Part shown: positions 7,782 to 15,391 of the stretch, in pieces | Position numbering within the stretch: the first letter of the stretch is position 1 | Layout of the letters: each line of letters starts with the position of its first letter | Source: JBAXLO01 sp037134755 | GTDB lineage: Bacteria; Bacteroidota; Bacteroidia; Bacteroidales; JACABE01 | Assembly (NCBI GenBank): GCA_037134755.1 | Contig: JBAXLO010000025.1 | Coordinates: 1 to 32,146, forward strand | DNA: 32,146 nt | Reading direction: 5' to 3' | The notes under the pieces: generated by a model | What the model was told of the DNA's origin: nothing | The model's input: the letters and a program-made list of their open reading frames with translations, nothing else | Databases searched by the model: none | Program-made: the position numbers and the translations under genes

Positions 7782-8609
7782 ATGGCAATCACATATGCAG
7801 TTAAATATGACCCAAAAGTAGTAGAACGATTCAAACTTAAATCATTAACAGAAGCCGCAATCAATAGAGATTATGAATGGAGTGGAGTTAGTACAATCAA
7901 TGCTTACTCTTATCCAACAACTGCTCTATCTGATTACACTCTAACTGGTGCCGCTAGATACGGAACCGCATCAGAACAACAGAACACAGTTCAGACAATG
8001 ACTGTAGCTAAAGATAGAAGTGCAACTATCACAGTTGATAAAAAGACTTTAGATGACACTTCCATGACCGCAGTAGCTGGCAAGATTCTTTCAAGGCAGA
8101 TAGACGAAATTCTTATCCCAGAAATAGATTTGTATAGACTTTCTGCACTCGGCACAGCCGCAACCGCTAACAGTGGTTCAGCAACCGCCGCAGTAACAGC
8201 CTCTAATGCTTATGTTAAATTCCTAGCTGGTCAAGAATGGCTTGGAAACAAGAAAGTTCCTTCAACCGGAAGAATTGCATTTTGCTCTTACGCATATTAC
8301 AACTTCCTAAAACAGGACACTTCCTTCATGTTAGCATCAGAATGTATGGCAAACGAAAGAATCAACGGAATGGTCGGTATGGTAGACGGAGTTAAAATCG
8401 TACCATGCCCAAGTTCAATCCTTCCAACAAATGTAGCCTTCATAATTACTCACCCTTCCGTAACGGTTGGCGTAACTAAGCTTGAAGATTACAACATCTA
8501 CGACAAGGTTCCGGGAATCTCTGGCGTTCAGATTGATATGAGATGCAGATATGATGCTTTCGTATTAACCGCAAAGAAAGACGGGATCTGGCAGCACCTT
8601 ATAGCATAA
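7782..8609 (+). CDS. Major capsid protein
   Basis: 275 residues, following scaffold by 11 bases with AAGGAG before the ATG. The sequence has the flow of an HK97-fold capsid protein: N-terminal arm (YDPKVVERFKLKSLTEAA), a beta region with SYPTTALSDYTLTG, a long spine-like helix region (GKILSRQIDEILIPEIDLYRL), then P-domain strands (GRIAFCSYAYYNFL) and a C-terminal A-domain (GVKIVPCPSSILP, then HPSVTVGVTKLEDYNIY). The size is typical for small podovirus-like capsids. A strong terminator follows, so the scaffold-capsid pair is bracketed by hairpins. Confidence 0.9.
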   Translation: MAITYAVKYDPKVVERFKLKSLTEAAINRDYEWSGVSTINAYSYPTTALSDYTLTGAARYGTASEQQNTVQTMTVAKDRSATITVDKKTLDDTSMTAVAGKILSRQIDEILIPEIDLYRLSALGTAATANSGSATAAVTASNAYVKFLAGQEWLGNKKVPSTGRIAFCSYAYYNFLKQDTSFMLASECMANERINGMVGMVDGVKIVPCPSSILPTNVAFIITHPSVTVGVTKLEDYNIYDKVPGISGVQIDMRCRYDAFVLTAKKDGIWQHLIA

Positions 8610-8629
8610 TCGCTTAACTCATCACCATT

Positions 8630-8664
8630 GGGGGAGCAGGGGAAACCTTGCCCCCCTATTTTTT
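8630..8664 (+). terminator. Strong intrinsic terminator after the capsid gene
   Basis: GGGGG-A-GCAGGG pairs with CCTTGC-CCCCC around a GAAA loop, giving 11 base pairs with one bulged A and one G-T pair, followed by TATTTTTT. It is the most GC-rich hairpin in the window. It ends 13 bases before the next start codon. Confidence 0.88.
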
Positions 8665-8677
8665 ATAGGAGGTTAAA

Positions 8678-9325
8678 ATGGCAAATACAGCAACATTCTC
8701 GGCAACAGCGACAACATCAGGCGCAACCTACACAAATCAAGGCTCACAAATCTCAATCAAGAATACAGGTGCAACAGACATTTTCTTAAATGTTGGCAAA
8801 TTTATAAATGTAGTCATTCACCCAAACAACACTTTCAACAATGTAGTGGATTACACTTCTTTCTTTATTCAGTCATTAAACACTACTTGTGGCTTTGATG
8901 CAGTCTGCACATCTGACGTTCTTTATAAGATGACAGATATAGGTGGTCTTGCAGTTCAAATGCTAAACAAGACAGGGGTAGCATCAGTCAAAGGAACAGT
9001 AGTTCAAGCCGACACAGTGGCAGACAACGCCTGTAAAGTAGCAGTGGTTTCATCTGATATGCCAATAGGGATTATGTACGATGATGGAGTCGCAGATGGT
9101 TCTTTGGTATGGGTAGTTGTTTCGGGCATAGCACAAGTCTTGATGAAGAATACAGTAGCTTCGACAAGAGGATATATTTCATTCGTAAGTTCAACCGCAG
9201 GTAGAGTAGACCAAGCCGCTACAATACCAGTAGCCGCAACTCACGATATGGAAATAGGACACCCCATTGAATCAGTAGTTGGCGGTACTAACGTACTTGC
9301 TAAACACGTTTTACACTTTAGATAG
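8678..9325 (+). CDS. Capsid decoration-like protein
   Basis: 215 residues, probably a head surface protein. The first half is a beta sandwich-like segment (YTNQGSQISIKNTGATDIFL). The second half (KTGVASVKGTVVQADTVADN, then GIMYDDGVADGSLVWVVVSG) resembles DUF2190-like decoration and capsid-fibre domains, which typically carry Gly-rich turns and repeated VWVVVSG-type strands. It follows the capsid gene across a terminator with AGGAGG before ATG. It may be two domains. The specific family is not certain. Confidence 0.6.
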   Translation: MANTATFSATATTSGATYTNQGSQISIKNTGATDIFLNVGKFINVVIHPNNTFNNVVDYTSFFIQSLNTTCGFDAVCTSDVLYKMTDIGGLAVQMLNKTGVASVKGTVVQADTVADNACKVAVVSSDMPIGIMYDDGVADGSLVWVVVSGIAQVLMKNTVASTRGYISFVSSTAGRVDQAATIPVAATHDMEIGHPIESVVGGTNVLAKHVLHFR

Positions 9326-9334
9326 GAGGATAAT

Positions 9335-9577
9335 ATGAGAAACTTAAACAAAGGTATTGTCATTTCAAATACAACCGCAATAACAGGAAGTTTCAGTGCG
9401 ATTATGGTATTAACCGCCGCAACATTCACAACTTTGACATCTCAAGACCACACAACCAATGGTGCAGTAACTCAATCAGTAGCCGCCGATTATGGCACAG
9501 TTCCAGTAGGGGTTATGATTTACGGTTCATTTACCGCAATCACATTATCAGCAGGCAAGGTTATTGCCTACATTTAG
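9335..9577 (+). CDS. Small beta-rich virion protein
   Basis: 80 residues rich in Thr, Ala and Ser with no charged core. The pattern of strands (SFSAIMVLTAATFTTLTS, then VPVGVMIYGSFTAITL and AGKVIAYI) resembles small head-decoration or spike-base proteins that follow capsid genes in other phages. It has a perfect TAGGAGGATA ribosome site and is nine bases downstream of its neighbour. The role is inferred from place and composition only. Confidence 0.55.
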   Translation: MRNLNKGIVISNTTAITGSFSAIMVLTAATFTTLTSQDHTTNGAVTQSVAADYGTVPVGVMIYGSFTAITLSAGKVIAYI

Positions 9578-9586
9578 GAGGCAATT

Positions 9587-10549
9587 ATGTATACAATCCA
9601 AGAAGCATTTAATCAGTCAATCGCAATCATAGACGAACTTTCAGATACAGGGTTGATTGATGCAAATAAAACAAAGGAATACTCTGCTAAAGCCCCTTAT
9701 CTTGCAGACCTATGGCAACGAGAAATGGTCGCATCTGGTGGACTATTTAAGACCTTTGAAATCTCCTGTATGAGAAAGAAGAATCTTATATCAGAATTTG
9801 ACTCCTTCATAGCAGTTGAGCATTTAACCGATGACCAAAGCTATCAGGGAACTGGTGCAAATTGTTTTCACTTTTCGGTAGACGGACAAGCAACTGTTTA
9901 TATTGAAGAACTAATAGGTTCAACGTGGACTCCTGTAAATGGTTTCTATATGACATCACTAGTACCATCTACCGCCTTTAGTGGAACGATAAACGCATCA
10001 ACTCCCACAAGTTCATTCAATGACTACAAGGGATTAATAACCCCTGTAAGCCAATATAATCCAGTTCGCATACGTTTTAGCGGTTCATACTATTATAGGC
10101 ACTCAAACAGGGCATTATGCCCTTATAAGTACCCTGTAATAACCCTTGTACCGTCATTTAAACCATATTATAAGGTTGATATGCCTTCGGATTTCAAATC
10201 CAAATCACAAGTAATAAATATGTTTCCCGATTGGCAATATATTGAAGGAACTGACCACAAATGGGAAGGCAACACAGAACTTTATATCCAATTCGGCTAT
10301 GAGGGAACAATCAGAGTCAAGTATGTTCCTGTACCCACTAAAATTACATTAATTACTCAAACAATAGAAGTTGATGACATAACTGCGGCTTCACTTTCCT
10401 ATTATTTGGCTTGGCATTTTGCCATAGCAGACCAAAATGACGCACTTGCAGCAATGTGTAAGGAAAAATTCAGAACACTCAAGATTGAATCCTTCGCAAA
10501 GACTCCAATGTCAATGACCGATATTAAAGATGTTTATGGGGTGAGTTAA
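9587..10549 (+). CDS. Head-tail adaptor (short-tail neck protein) with inserted beta domain
   Basis: 320 residues. The two ends form a helical adaptor-like body: an N-terminal pair of helices (YTIQEAFNQSIAIIDELSDT) and a C-terminal bundle (AASLSYYLAWHFAIADQNDA), similar in shape to T7 gp11 or P22 gp4-type ring proteins. The middle, residues about 80-200, is beta-rich and looks like a carbohydrate-binding type insertion (CFHFSVDGQATVYIEEL). It would sit below the portal. Overlap of one base with the next gene indicates coupling. Assignment is from architecture and order. Confidence 0.65.
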   Translation: MYTIQEAFNQSIAIIDELSDTGLIDANKTKEYSAKAPYLADLWQREMVASGGLFKTFEISCMRKKNLISEFDSFIAVEHLTDDQSYQGTGANCFHFSVDGQATVYIEELIGSTWTPVNGFYMTSLVPSTAFSGTINASTPTSSFNDYKGLITPVSQYNPVRIRFSGSYYYRHSNRALCPYKYPVITLVPSFKPYYKVDMPSDFKSKSQVINMFPDWQYIEGTDHKWEGNTELYIQFGYEGTIRVKYVPVPTKITLITQTIEVDDITAASLSYYLAWHFAIADQNDALAAMCKEKFRTLKIESFAKTPMSMTDIKDVYGVS

Positions 10550-12333
10550 TGGCAGAAGCAAAAGCATACGCAATAGATCGTTTTTTAGGAGTCAACAAAA
10601 CTTCTACTGAAACCCTTTTACAACTAGGCGAAGCATCTGAAATGTCAAACTTCATCATAACCGATGATATGAAGCTATCCAAAACAAACGGATATACTTC
10701 ACAGTTCACAACTTTAGGGGCGCATAACATACAAGGAATATGGTATGGCTCTTTATCAGGAGTCAATCATTTACTTTTTGCTTGTAACGGACACATTTAC
10801 GAACACGATTTAGTTTTAAAGACTAACACCGACTGCGGAACTTTAGCAGATGCACCCACTACTTTCTTTGTATCGAACAATGTAGTTTACATCAAAGAAG
10901 GTACTGAATTTTACAAGTGGAGTGGTTCAGGCGTTATCGTTCAAGTATCTGGATATATTCCTACTGTCTTTACTGCTTCACCACCAAGTGGCGGCGGTAC
11001 TATTTTAGAGAGCATTAATTATCTAACTGGTACGAAAATCAAGAAGTATTCAGGGAACGGAAGCTCAACGGTTTACCAACTCCCCGAACTTGGGATTAAT
11101 TCAGTCGATTTAGTAACAGTAAATGGAGTAACCCAAACTTTAACAACGCATTATACTGTTTCACTTGTGAATGGAACTGTAACCTTTGTAACCTTTCCCC
11201 CTACTGGTGTTAACAACGTAGTCATTACCTGGACGAAAACCACATCAGGCGATAGGCAAATGGTAACTAACTGTAAATTTTACGGTGGCGTTTACTATGC
11301 AAGATATTGGCTCTTTGGGAATCCGAACTATAAGAACTCTCGATTCCCTAGTGGTGTAACAATGTCAGGCGTTTCAGACCCTTCGTATTTTCCAAAGTTT
11401 TCAGACAGTAATGTTGGAGAGTACGAAATCACTGATATTTGCATACAGTACAACAAACAATTGGTATTCAACAATGATTCAGCTTGGTATTCAGAAGAAG
11501 AAGATTATACCGACCCAACAACGGGGGCGATAACCGCCTTATTCCCTGTCTATCCGATGAACACCGCAACAGGCAATGTTGCTAAAGGGCAAACACAAAT
11601 CATAGGCAACAATCCATTTACTATCTGCAAAGGCATCTACGAATGGGTGGCAACCTATATTCAAAATGAAAAGAATGTAAGCTGGAAATCTAAAAGGATT
11701 CAGAACGATTTAGACACCGTTGATTTATCAACCGCCTTGACAATCGACTGGAATGATAAAGGACTTTACTATCTTTGTGTTGGCAAAAAGATATGGGTTT
11801 TGAATTACCGAATCAACACCGACGCCGAAGCTGGTGTTTGGTATATTTTAGATCTACCGCACACCCCCACATCATTCCAAATTGTTGAAAGAGAACTCTA
11901 TATGGGTACTTCTGACGGTAAATTAATGAAGTGGGATTCATCGATGACTTTTGATGGAACAACCATTGATGCTTATTGGCATATGGGATTCTTCTCATTC
12001 GGAGTTGACTGGATTAGAAAGTTTCTGCAAAGAATGTTTATCACTCTATTGCCCTTAAGTAAAACCCATGTTGATATTCAATATGAAACGGACAAGTCAA
12101 ATAATTCTGACACATTAACTGCATCTTATCAGTTAAACAATTTCTCGGATTGGGATTTTTCAGACTTTAGTTTTGCAACAAATTACTCACCGCAACCCAA
12201 AATGTTCAAGATAAGGGCAAAGAAAATAGATTACTTTAAACTAAAATTAAGCAACAACGGAACGGACGGTTGCACGATACTATCAATTACATTGCCGACT
12301 CGTTTCGGTGGAATGATAAAGGGAGGTAGCTAA
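10549..12333 (+). CDS. Tail nozzle / tail tubular B-like protein
   Basis: 594 residues. The start AYAIDRFLGVNKTSTETLLQ, then EASEMSNFIITDDMKLSKTN, is the signature opening of podovirus nozzle or packaged-DNA-stabilising proteins (T7 gp12 and P22 gp10 type). The rest has many short beta strands with Gly-Trp blades (GVNHLLFACNGHIYEHD, YYLCVGKKIWVLNYR, LYMGTSDGKLMKWD), consistent with a beta-propeller-like body. An inserted Ig-like segment lies around residues 160-225. It completes the short tail below the adaptor. Order and size support the call well. Confidence 0.75.
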   Translation: MAEAKAYAIDRFLGVNKTSTETLLQLGEASEMSNFIITDDMKLSKTNGYTSQFTTLGAHNIQGIWYGSLSGVNHLLFACNGHIYEHDLVLKTNTDCGTLADAPTTFFVSNNVVYIKEGTEFYKWSGSGVIVQVSGYIPTVFTASPPSGGGTILESINYLTGTKIKKYSGNGSSTVYQLPELGINSVDLVTVNGVTQTLTTHYTVSLVNGTVTFVTFPPTGVNNVVITWTKTTSGDRQMVTNCKFYGGVYYARYWLFGNPNYKNSRFPSGVTMSGVSDPSYFPKFSDSNVGEYEITDICIQYNKQLVFNNDSAWYSEEEDYTDPTTGAITALFPVYPMNTATGNVAKGQTQIIGNNPFTICKGIYEWVATYIQNEKNVSWKSKRIQNDLDTVDLSTALTIDWNDKGLYYLCVGKKIWVLNYRINTDAEAGVWYILDLPHTPTSFQIVERELYMGTSDGKLMKWDSSMTFDGTTIDAYWHMGFFSFGVDWIRKFLQRMFITLLPLSKTHVDIQYETDKSNNSDTLTASYQLNNFSDWDFSDFSFATNYSPQPKMFKIRAKKIDYFKLKLSNNGTDGCTILSITLPTRFGGMIKGGS

Positions 12334-13313
12334 TGGCACTCACAAAACCATCTTTTTTAACAAATATAATAACATCACTTGCGACAACTTCGGCAGATAG
12401 AGGACTCACAGAATCGGCGTTCAAGGCAAAGTTCGACGAAACCGTAACCGCAATAAAGGCTTATCTGAATGATGTTTTGACCGCAGAAGTCGACACCGCA
12501 CTTGGCTTGAAATTAAACATAACAGATGGAATCGGTAGAAATAAAATCATAAATGGAAATTTTGGCATAAATCAAAGAGTGGTTAGTGGAACAGTCATAA
12601 AAACGGTTGGACTTTACGGACACGATAGATGGAAAGCAGGAGCGGCTGGATGTACTTATACATTCTCAACAACCGCAAATGTAACCACTATCACAATATC
12701 AGCAGGAAGTTTAATCCAAGTCATAGAAGGGCTTAATCTCCAAAGTGGTACACACACGCTTTCTTGGACAGGTACAGCGCAGGGTAAAATCGGAGCAGGG
12801 AGTTTTTCGGCAACTGGCGTAACGGGTTCGGCAACGGGTGGAACAAATCTTTCAATCGAGTTTGGAACAGGCACATTGTCAAAAGTACAGTTTGAAAAAG
12901 GTTCTATTGCGACAACTTTTGAAGATAGATTATTTAATTTAGAACTTTCATTATGTCAAATGTATTATGAGAAAAGTTATGACCTAAGTACTGCACCAGC
13001 AAGTAATACACAGAATGGCGCTGTTCATATTGGAGCGCATATTGCAATAGCTGGAAGTGTTGCTGGTTCAATTTTTACAAGTATTCCGTTCCTTACAACT
13101 AAAAGAATAACTCCGACAAATATAAAAATTTATAGTTCTGACGGTACTATTGACGCTGTATATAATGTGGGTACAGGTTCAAGAACAGGAGTAACAGCTA
13201 CTAATAATGGCGAAAACAGGATAGGTTATCTTGCAGTAAGTAACGCTAGTGCGACTAATATTGCATTAAATGCTGGCTTGATTCTACATTGGACTGCAGA
13301 ATCGGAATTATAA
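12333..13313 (+). CDS. Receptor-binding tail fibre
   Basis: 326 residues. N-terminal residues 1-65 probably attach to the tail. Then comes GRNKIINGNFGINQRVVSGT with LYGHDRWKAG, a motif found in many phage fibres with a carbohydrate-binding jelly-roll. Its end is marked by KVQFEKGSIATTFEDRLFNL and ELSLCQMYYEKS. The C-terminal 100 residues form a beta domain likely to contact the receptor. Base composition changes near the C-terminus: codons there look more AT-rich than in the N-terminal part, as expected for an exchangeable tip. It overlaps the previous stop at TAATG. Confidence 0.8.
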   Translation: MALTKPSFLTNIITSLATTSADRGLTESAFKAKFDETVTAIKAYLNDVLTAEVDTALGLKLNITDGIGRNKIINGNFGINQRVVSGTVIKTVGLYGHDRWKAGAAGCTYTFSTTANVTTITISAGSLIQVIEGLNLQSGTHTLSWTGTAQGKIGAGSFSATGVTGSATGGTNLSIEFGTGTLSKVQFEKGSIATTFEDRLFNLELSLCQMYYEKSYDLSTAPASNTQNGAVHIGAHIAIAGSVAGSIFTSIPFLTTKRITPTNIKIYSSDGTIDAVYNVGTGSRTGVTATNNGENRIGYLAVSNASATNIALNAGLILHWTAESEL

Positions 13314-13314
13314 C

Positions 13315-13342
13315 TTGACACTTTACCCGAAAGGTATATCAT
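13315..13342 (+). promoter_or_regulatory. Sigma-70-type promoter of the protease moron
   Basis: TTGACA at 13315-13320 is a perfect -35 box. A 16-base spacer leads to TATCAT at 13337-13342 as -10. The ATG at 13349 is seven bases past the -10, so the transcript would begin at or next to the start codon. There is no Shine-Dalgarno at normal distance. Confidence 0.65.
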
Positions 13343-13348
13343 AAGCCT

Positions 13349-14074
13349 ATGAGAAAGATTTTAATTCTACTACTAGTAATATTCCCCATCACGGTTTACG
13401 GAGCATCATTTACCCTTGCCACTTATCAAATCAATGTGAATGGACAAAAGATTGCGGTACAGCCATACAACAGTAATGGGACAACCTATCTACCCTTACG
13501 AGCAATCTCCGAAGCGGTGGGCGTTCCTATCTCATGGAACAACCTAACTAGATCGGTGGAAATCTCCACTTTAGATGTGAACAAGCTGAAAGAATCATGC
13601 GTGATGATTTACGCAACTGACGGAAAAGTGCGTTCGCAAGGTTCAGGGGTTTACGTTAGCTATAATGAGATAATAACCGCCAACCATGTGATAGAAGGGT
13701 ACCCAACTATAACCACCTCACAAGGCTCAAATCTGACCGTGCAAGAGAGTAATAAGACTTTAGATGCAACAGTATTAGACTCTGCGGAATCAATAAAACC
13801 TGTTAAGATTGGCGATAGCGATGAAGTTCAACTAAATGAAAAGGTTGTATTTATATCCTCGCCAAAAGCAACAATAAATACTACTACTTGGGGTACGGTT
13901 ATAAGGCTAGACAATATGAACGATGACAGTATCGCAGTAAAAGTTATTCTCAATACTGGTTCAAGTGGTGGGGCGTGTTTCAATCTCAAAGGCGAACTAA
14001 TCGGCATAGCCGATGCAGGAGAGAACGGAATATTCTTCATTACACCAATCAACGATATAAGAAAAGCATTATAA
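13349..14074 (+). CDS. Secreted trypsin-like serine protease with stalk (CuAO-N1-like) domain
   Basis: 241 residues. Residues 1-18 are a signal peptide (Arg-Lys, then ILILLLVIF and a small-residue cleavage end near YGA). Residues about 25-72 match the copper-amine-oxidase N1-like stalk domain found on Clostridia and Bacilli wall proteins (YQINVNGQKI, TYLPLRAISEAVG, then WNN). Residues about 80-240 are a chymotrypsin-fold protease: His113 in TANHVI, candidate Asp139 or Asp144, and Ser206 in TGSSGGAC. A KIGDSDEVQLNEKVVFISSP stretch matches HtrA-type proteases. It has its own promoter and terminator within the tail genes, so it is probably expressed in the lysogen. Substrate unknown. Confidence 0.85.
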   Translation: MRKILILLLVIFPITVYGASFTLATYQINVNGQKIAVQPYNSNGTTYLPLRAISEAVGVPISWNNLTRSVEISTLDVNKLKESCVMIYATDGKVRSQGSGVYVSYNEIITANHVIEGYPTITTSQGSNLTVQESNKTLDATVLDSAESIKPVKIGDSDEVQLNEKVVFISSPKATINTTTWGTVIRLDNMNDDSIAVKVILNTGSSGGACFNLKGELIGIADAGENGIFFITPINDIRKAL

Positions 14075-14089
14075 AAATATAATTCCATA

Positions 14090-14116
14090 AGGGAATCCGA
14101 GAGGGTTCTCTTTTTT
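14090..14116 (+). terminator. Intrinsic terminator of the protease moron
   Basis: A 9-bp stem AGGGAATCC/GGGTTCTCT (with two G-T pairs) around a GAGA loop, followed by T5-T6. It closes the independent transcription unit that starts at 13315. Confidence 0.8.
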
Positions 14117-14134
14117 ATTGGAAAGGAGAAATCA

Positions 14135-15379
14135 ATGGGTCAAATTATAGGGACAACAGTCAATACCAAAAACATGGTTACAGGCAATAATCCATTACTA
14201 AAGCCAACAACCACTGCAACATATAGCCCAACAGTTTCAAAATATACCGCACCAGCAGTTAAAACTGTATCTGCAAACCAACAGTCTTATTTGAACAACC
14301 TAGCATCTAGCGGAAGCGCAGGAGAACAGGCTTGGGCAAAAGCTAACGGTGGAGTGCCAACCGCAAATACACCAACCCCAATTAAAACAAGTGCAACTCC
14401 ATTAATTGCAGATATAACACCAGCCGAATTACCACCAGTAGAAACACCAACGCAAACTCCGATTGATACAACTGCAACCCTTGACCAACTAAAGCAATCT
14501 CAAATAGCGGCGGCGGTAGCGGCACTCAACAAGGCTCGTGACGGTTCACTTTCAAACCTCGACAATGAAGCCGCGGGACTAGGACAGACTTATTATGACC
14601 AAAGAAATCAAGCGGCTGCAAACTCCGACATATCGGCTATGAACTTCGCACAGAGGGCGGCAACTCGTGGAATACAAGGTAATGCCGCTTCAATGCCTGA
14701 AATCTACCAGCAGAACGCATTACAAGGACAACTTGGTGCTTTAGGTCAGCAAGAAGCATCTGCAAGGGCAGGGATAGAATCCAATAAAACCAATGTATTA
14801 AACAACTATCAAAACGATTTAGTGTCTGCACAAGCAGGGGCAGAATCCCAATACTTGCAAAACTACATCGACCAAATGAACTCTGACAGACAGTTCGGGA
14901 TTCAAGAAGCAGGAGTTACGGGAAGCTACAAAGGCGAAACTACTTTAGCAGGACAGAACCAACAGAATCAAAACACTATTGATGAATTAACGATAGCCGC
15001 TAAAACTATTGAAAATTCTTACTTGCCACAAACTTTAAAAGACCAGGCAACTTTATTGCAACAACAAGTAGCTCTTGGCAAAATTGCACCAGCAACCGCA
15101 TTGGCAGAACTCAATCGAATCAAAGCAGAAACCGCAAATGTTGGAGCGTCAACCGCTTTAGGTTGGGCGAACCTTGCACAAAACAAGACTGAATTTGGAG
15201 CGAACCAAACATCTGATGTCTATAACAATGCAATAAATGGAATCGACAATCTTTATGTGAGTAAAGACCCATCGACAGGAGTAAGCACAGTAAACAAATC
15301 AGGGTTAAGGAACTACATCTTATCACTCAACTTACCTGATGCACAGACTACTCAATTAATACAAAAATATGGCGTATAA
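14135..15379 (+). CDS. Internal virion (ejection) protein, Gln/Ala-rich
   Basis: 414 residues. The first 100 residues are Thr/Pro/Ala-rich and probably unfolded. Residues about 105-330 are long helices rich in Gln, Ala and Asn (QLKQSQIAAAVAALNKARDG, AAGLGQTYYDQRNQAA, and FAQRAATRGIQGNAASMPEI). This pattern is common in podovirus ejection proteins, including the conserved turn ATRGIQG. It lies directly before the giant internal protein with AAAGGAG before the ATG. It is likely packed in the capsid and injected. No enzymatic motif is visible. Confidence 0.65.
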   Translation: MGQIIGTTVNTKNMVTGNNPLLKPTTTATYSPTVSKYTAPAVKTVSANQQSYLNNLASSGSAGEQAWAKANGGVPTANTPTPIKTSATPLIADITPAELPPVETPTQTPIDTTATLDQLKQSQIAAAVAALNKARDGSLSNLDNEAAGLGQTYYDQRNQAAANSDISAMNFAQRAATRGIQGNAASMPEIYQQNALQGQLGALGQQEASARAGIESNKTNVLNNYQNDLVSAQAGAESQYLQNYIDQMNSDRQFGIQEAGVTGSYKGETTLAGQNQQNQNTIDELTIAAKTIENSYLPQTLKDQATLLQQQVALGKIAPATALAELNRIKAETANVGASTALGWANLAQNKTEFGANQTSDVYNNAINGIDNLYVSKDPSTGVSTVNKSGLRNYILSLNLPDAQTTQLIQKYGV

Positions 15380-15391
15380 AAGGGGGACACT

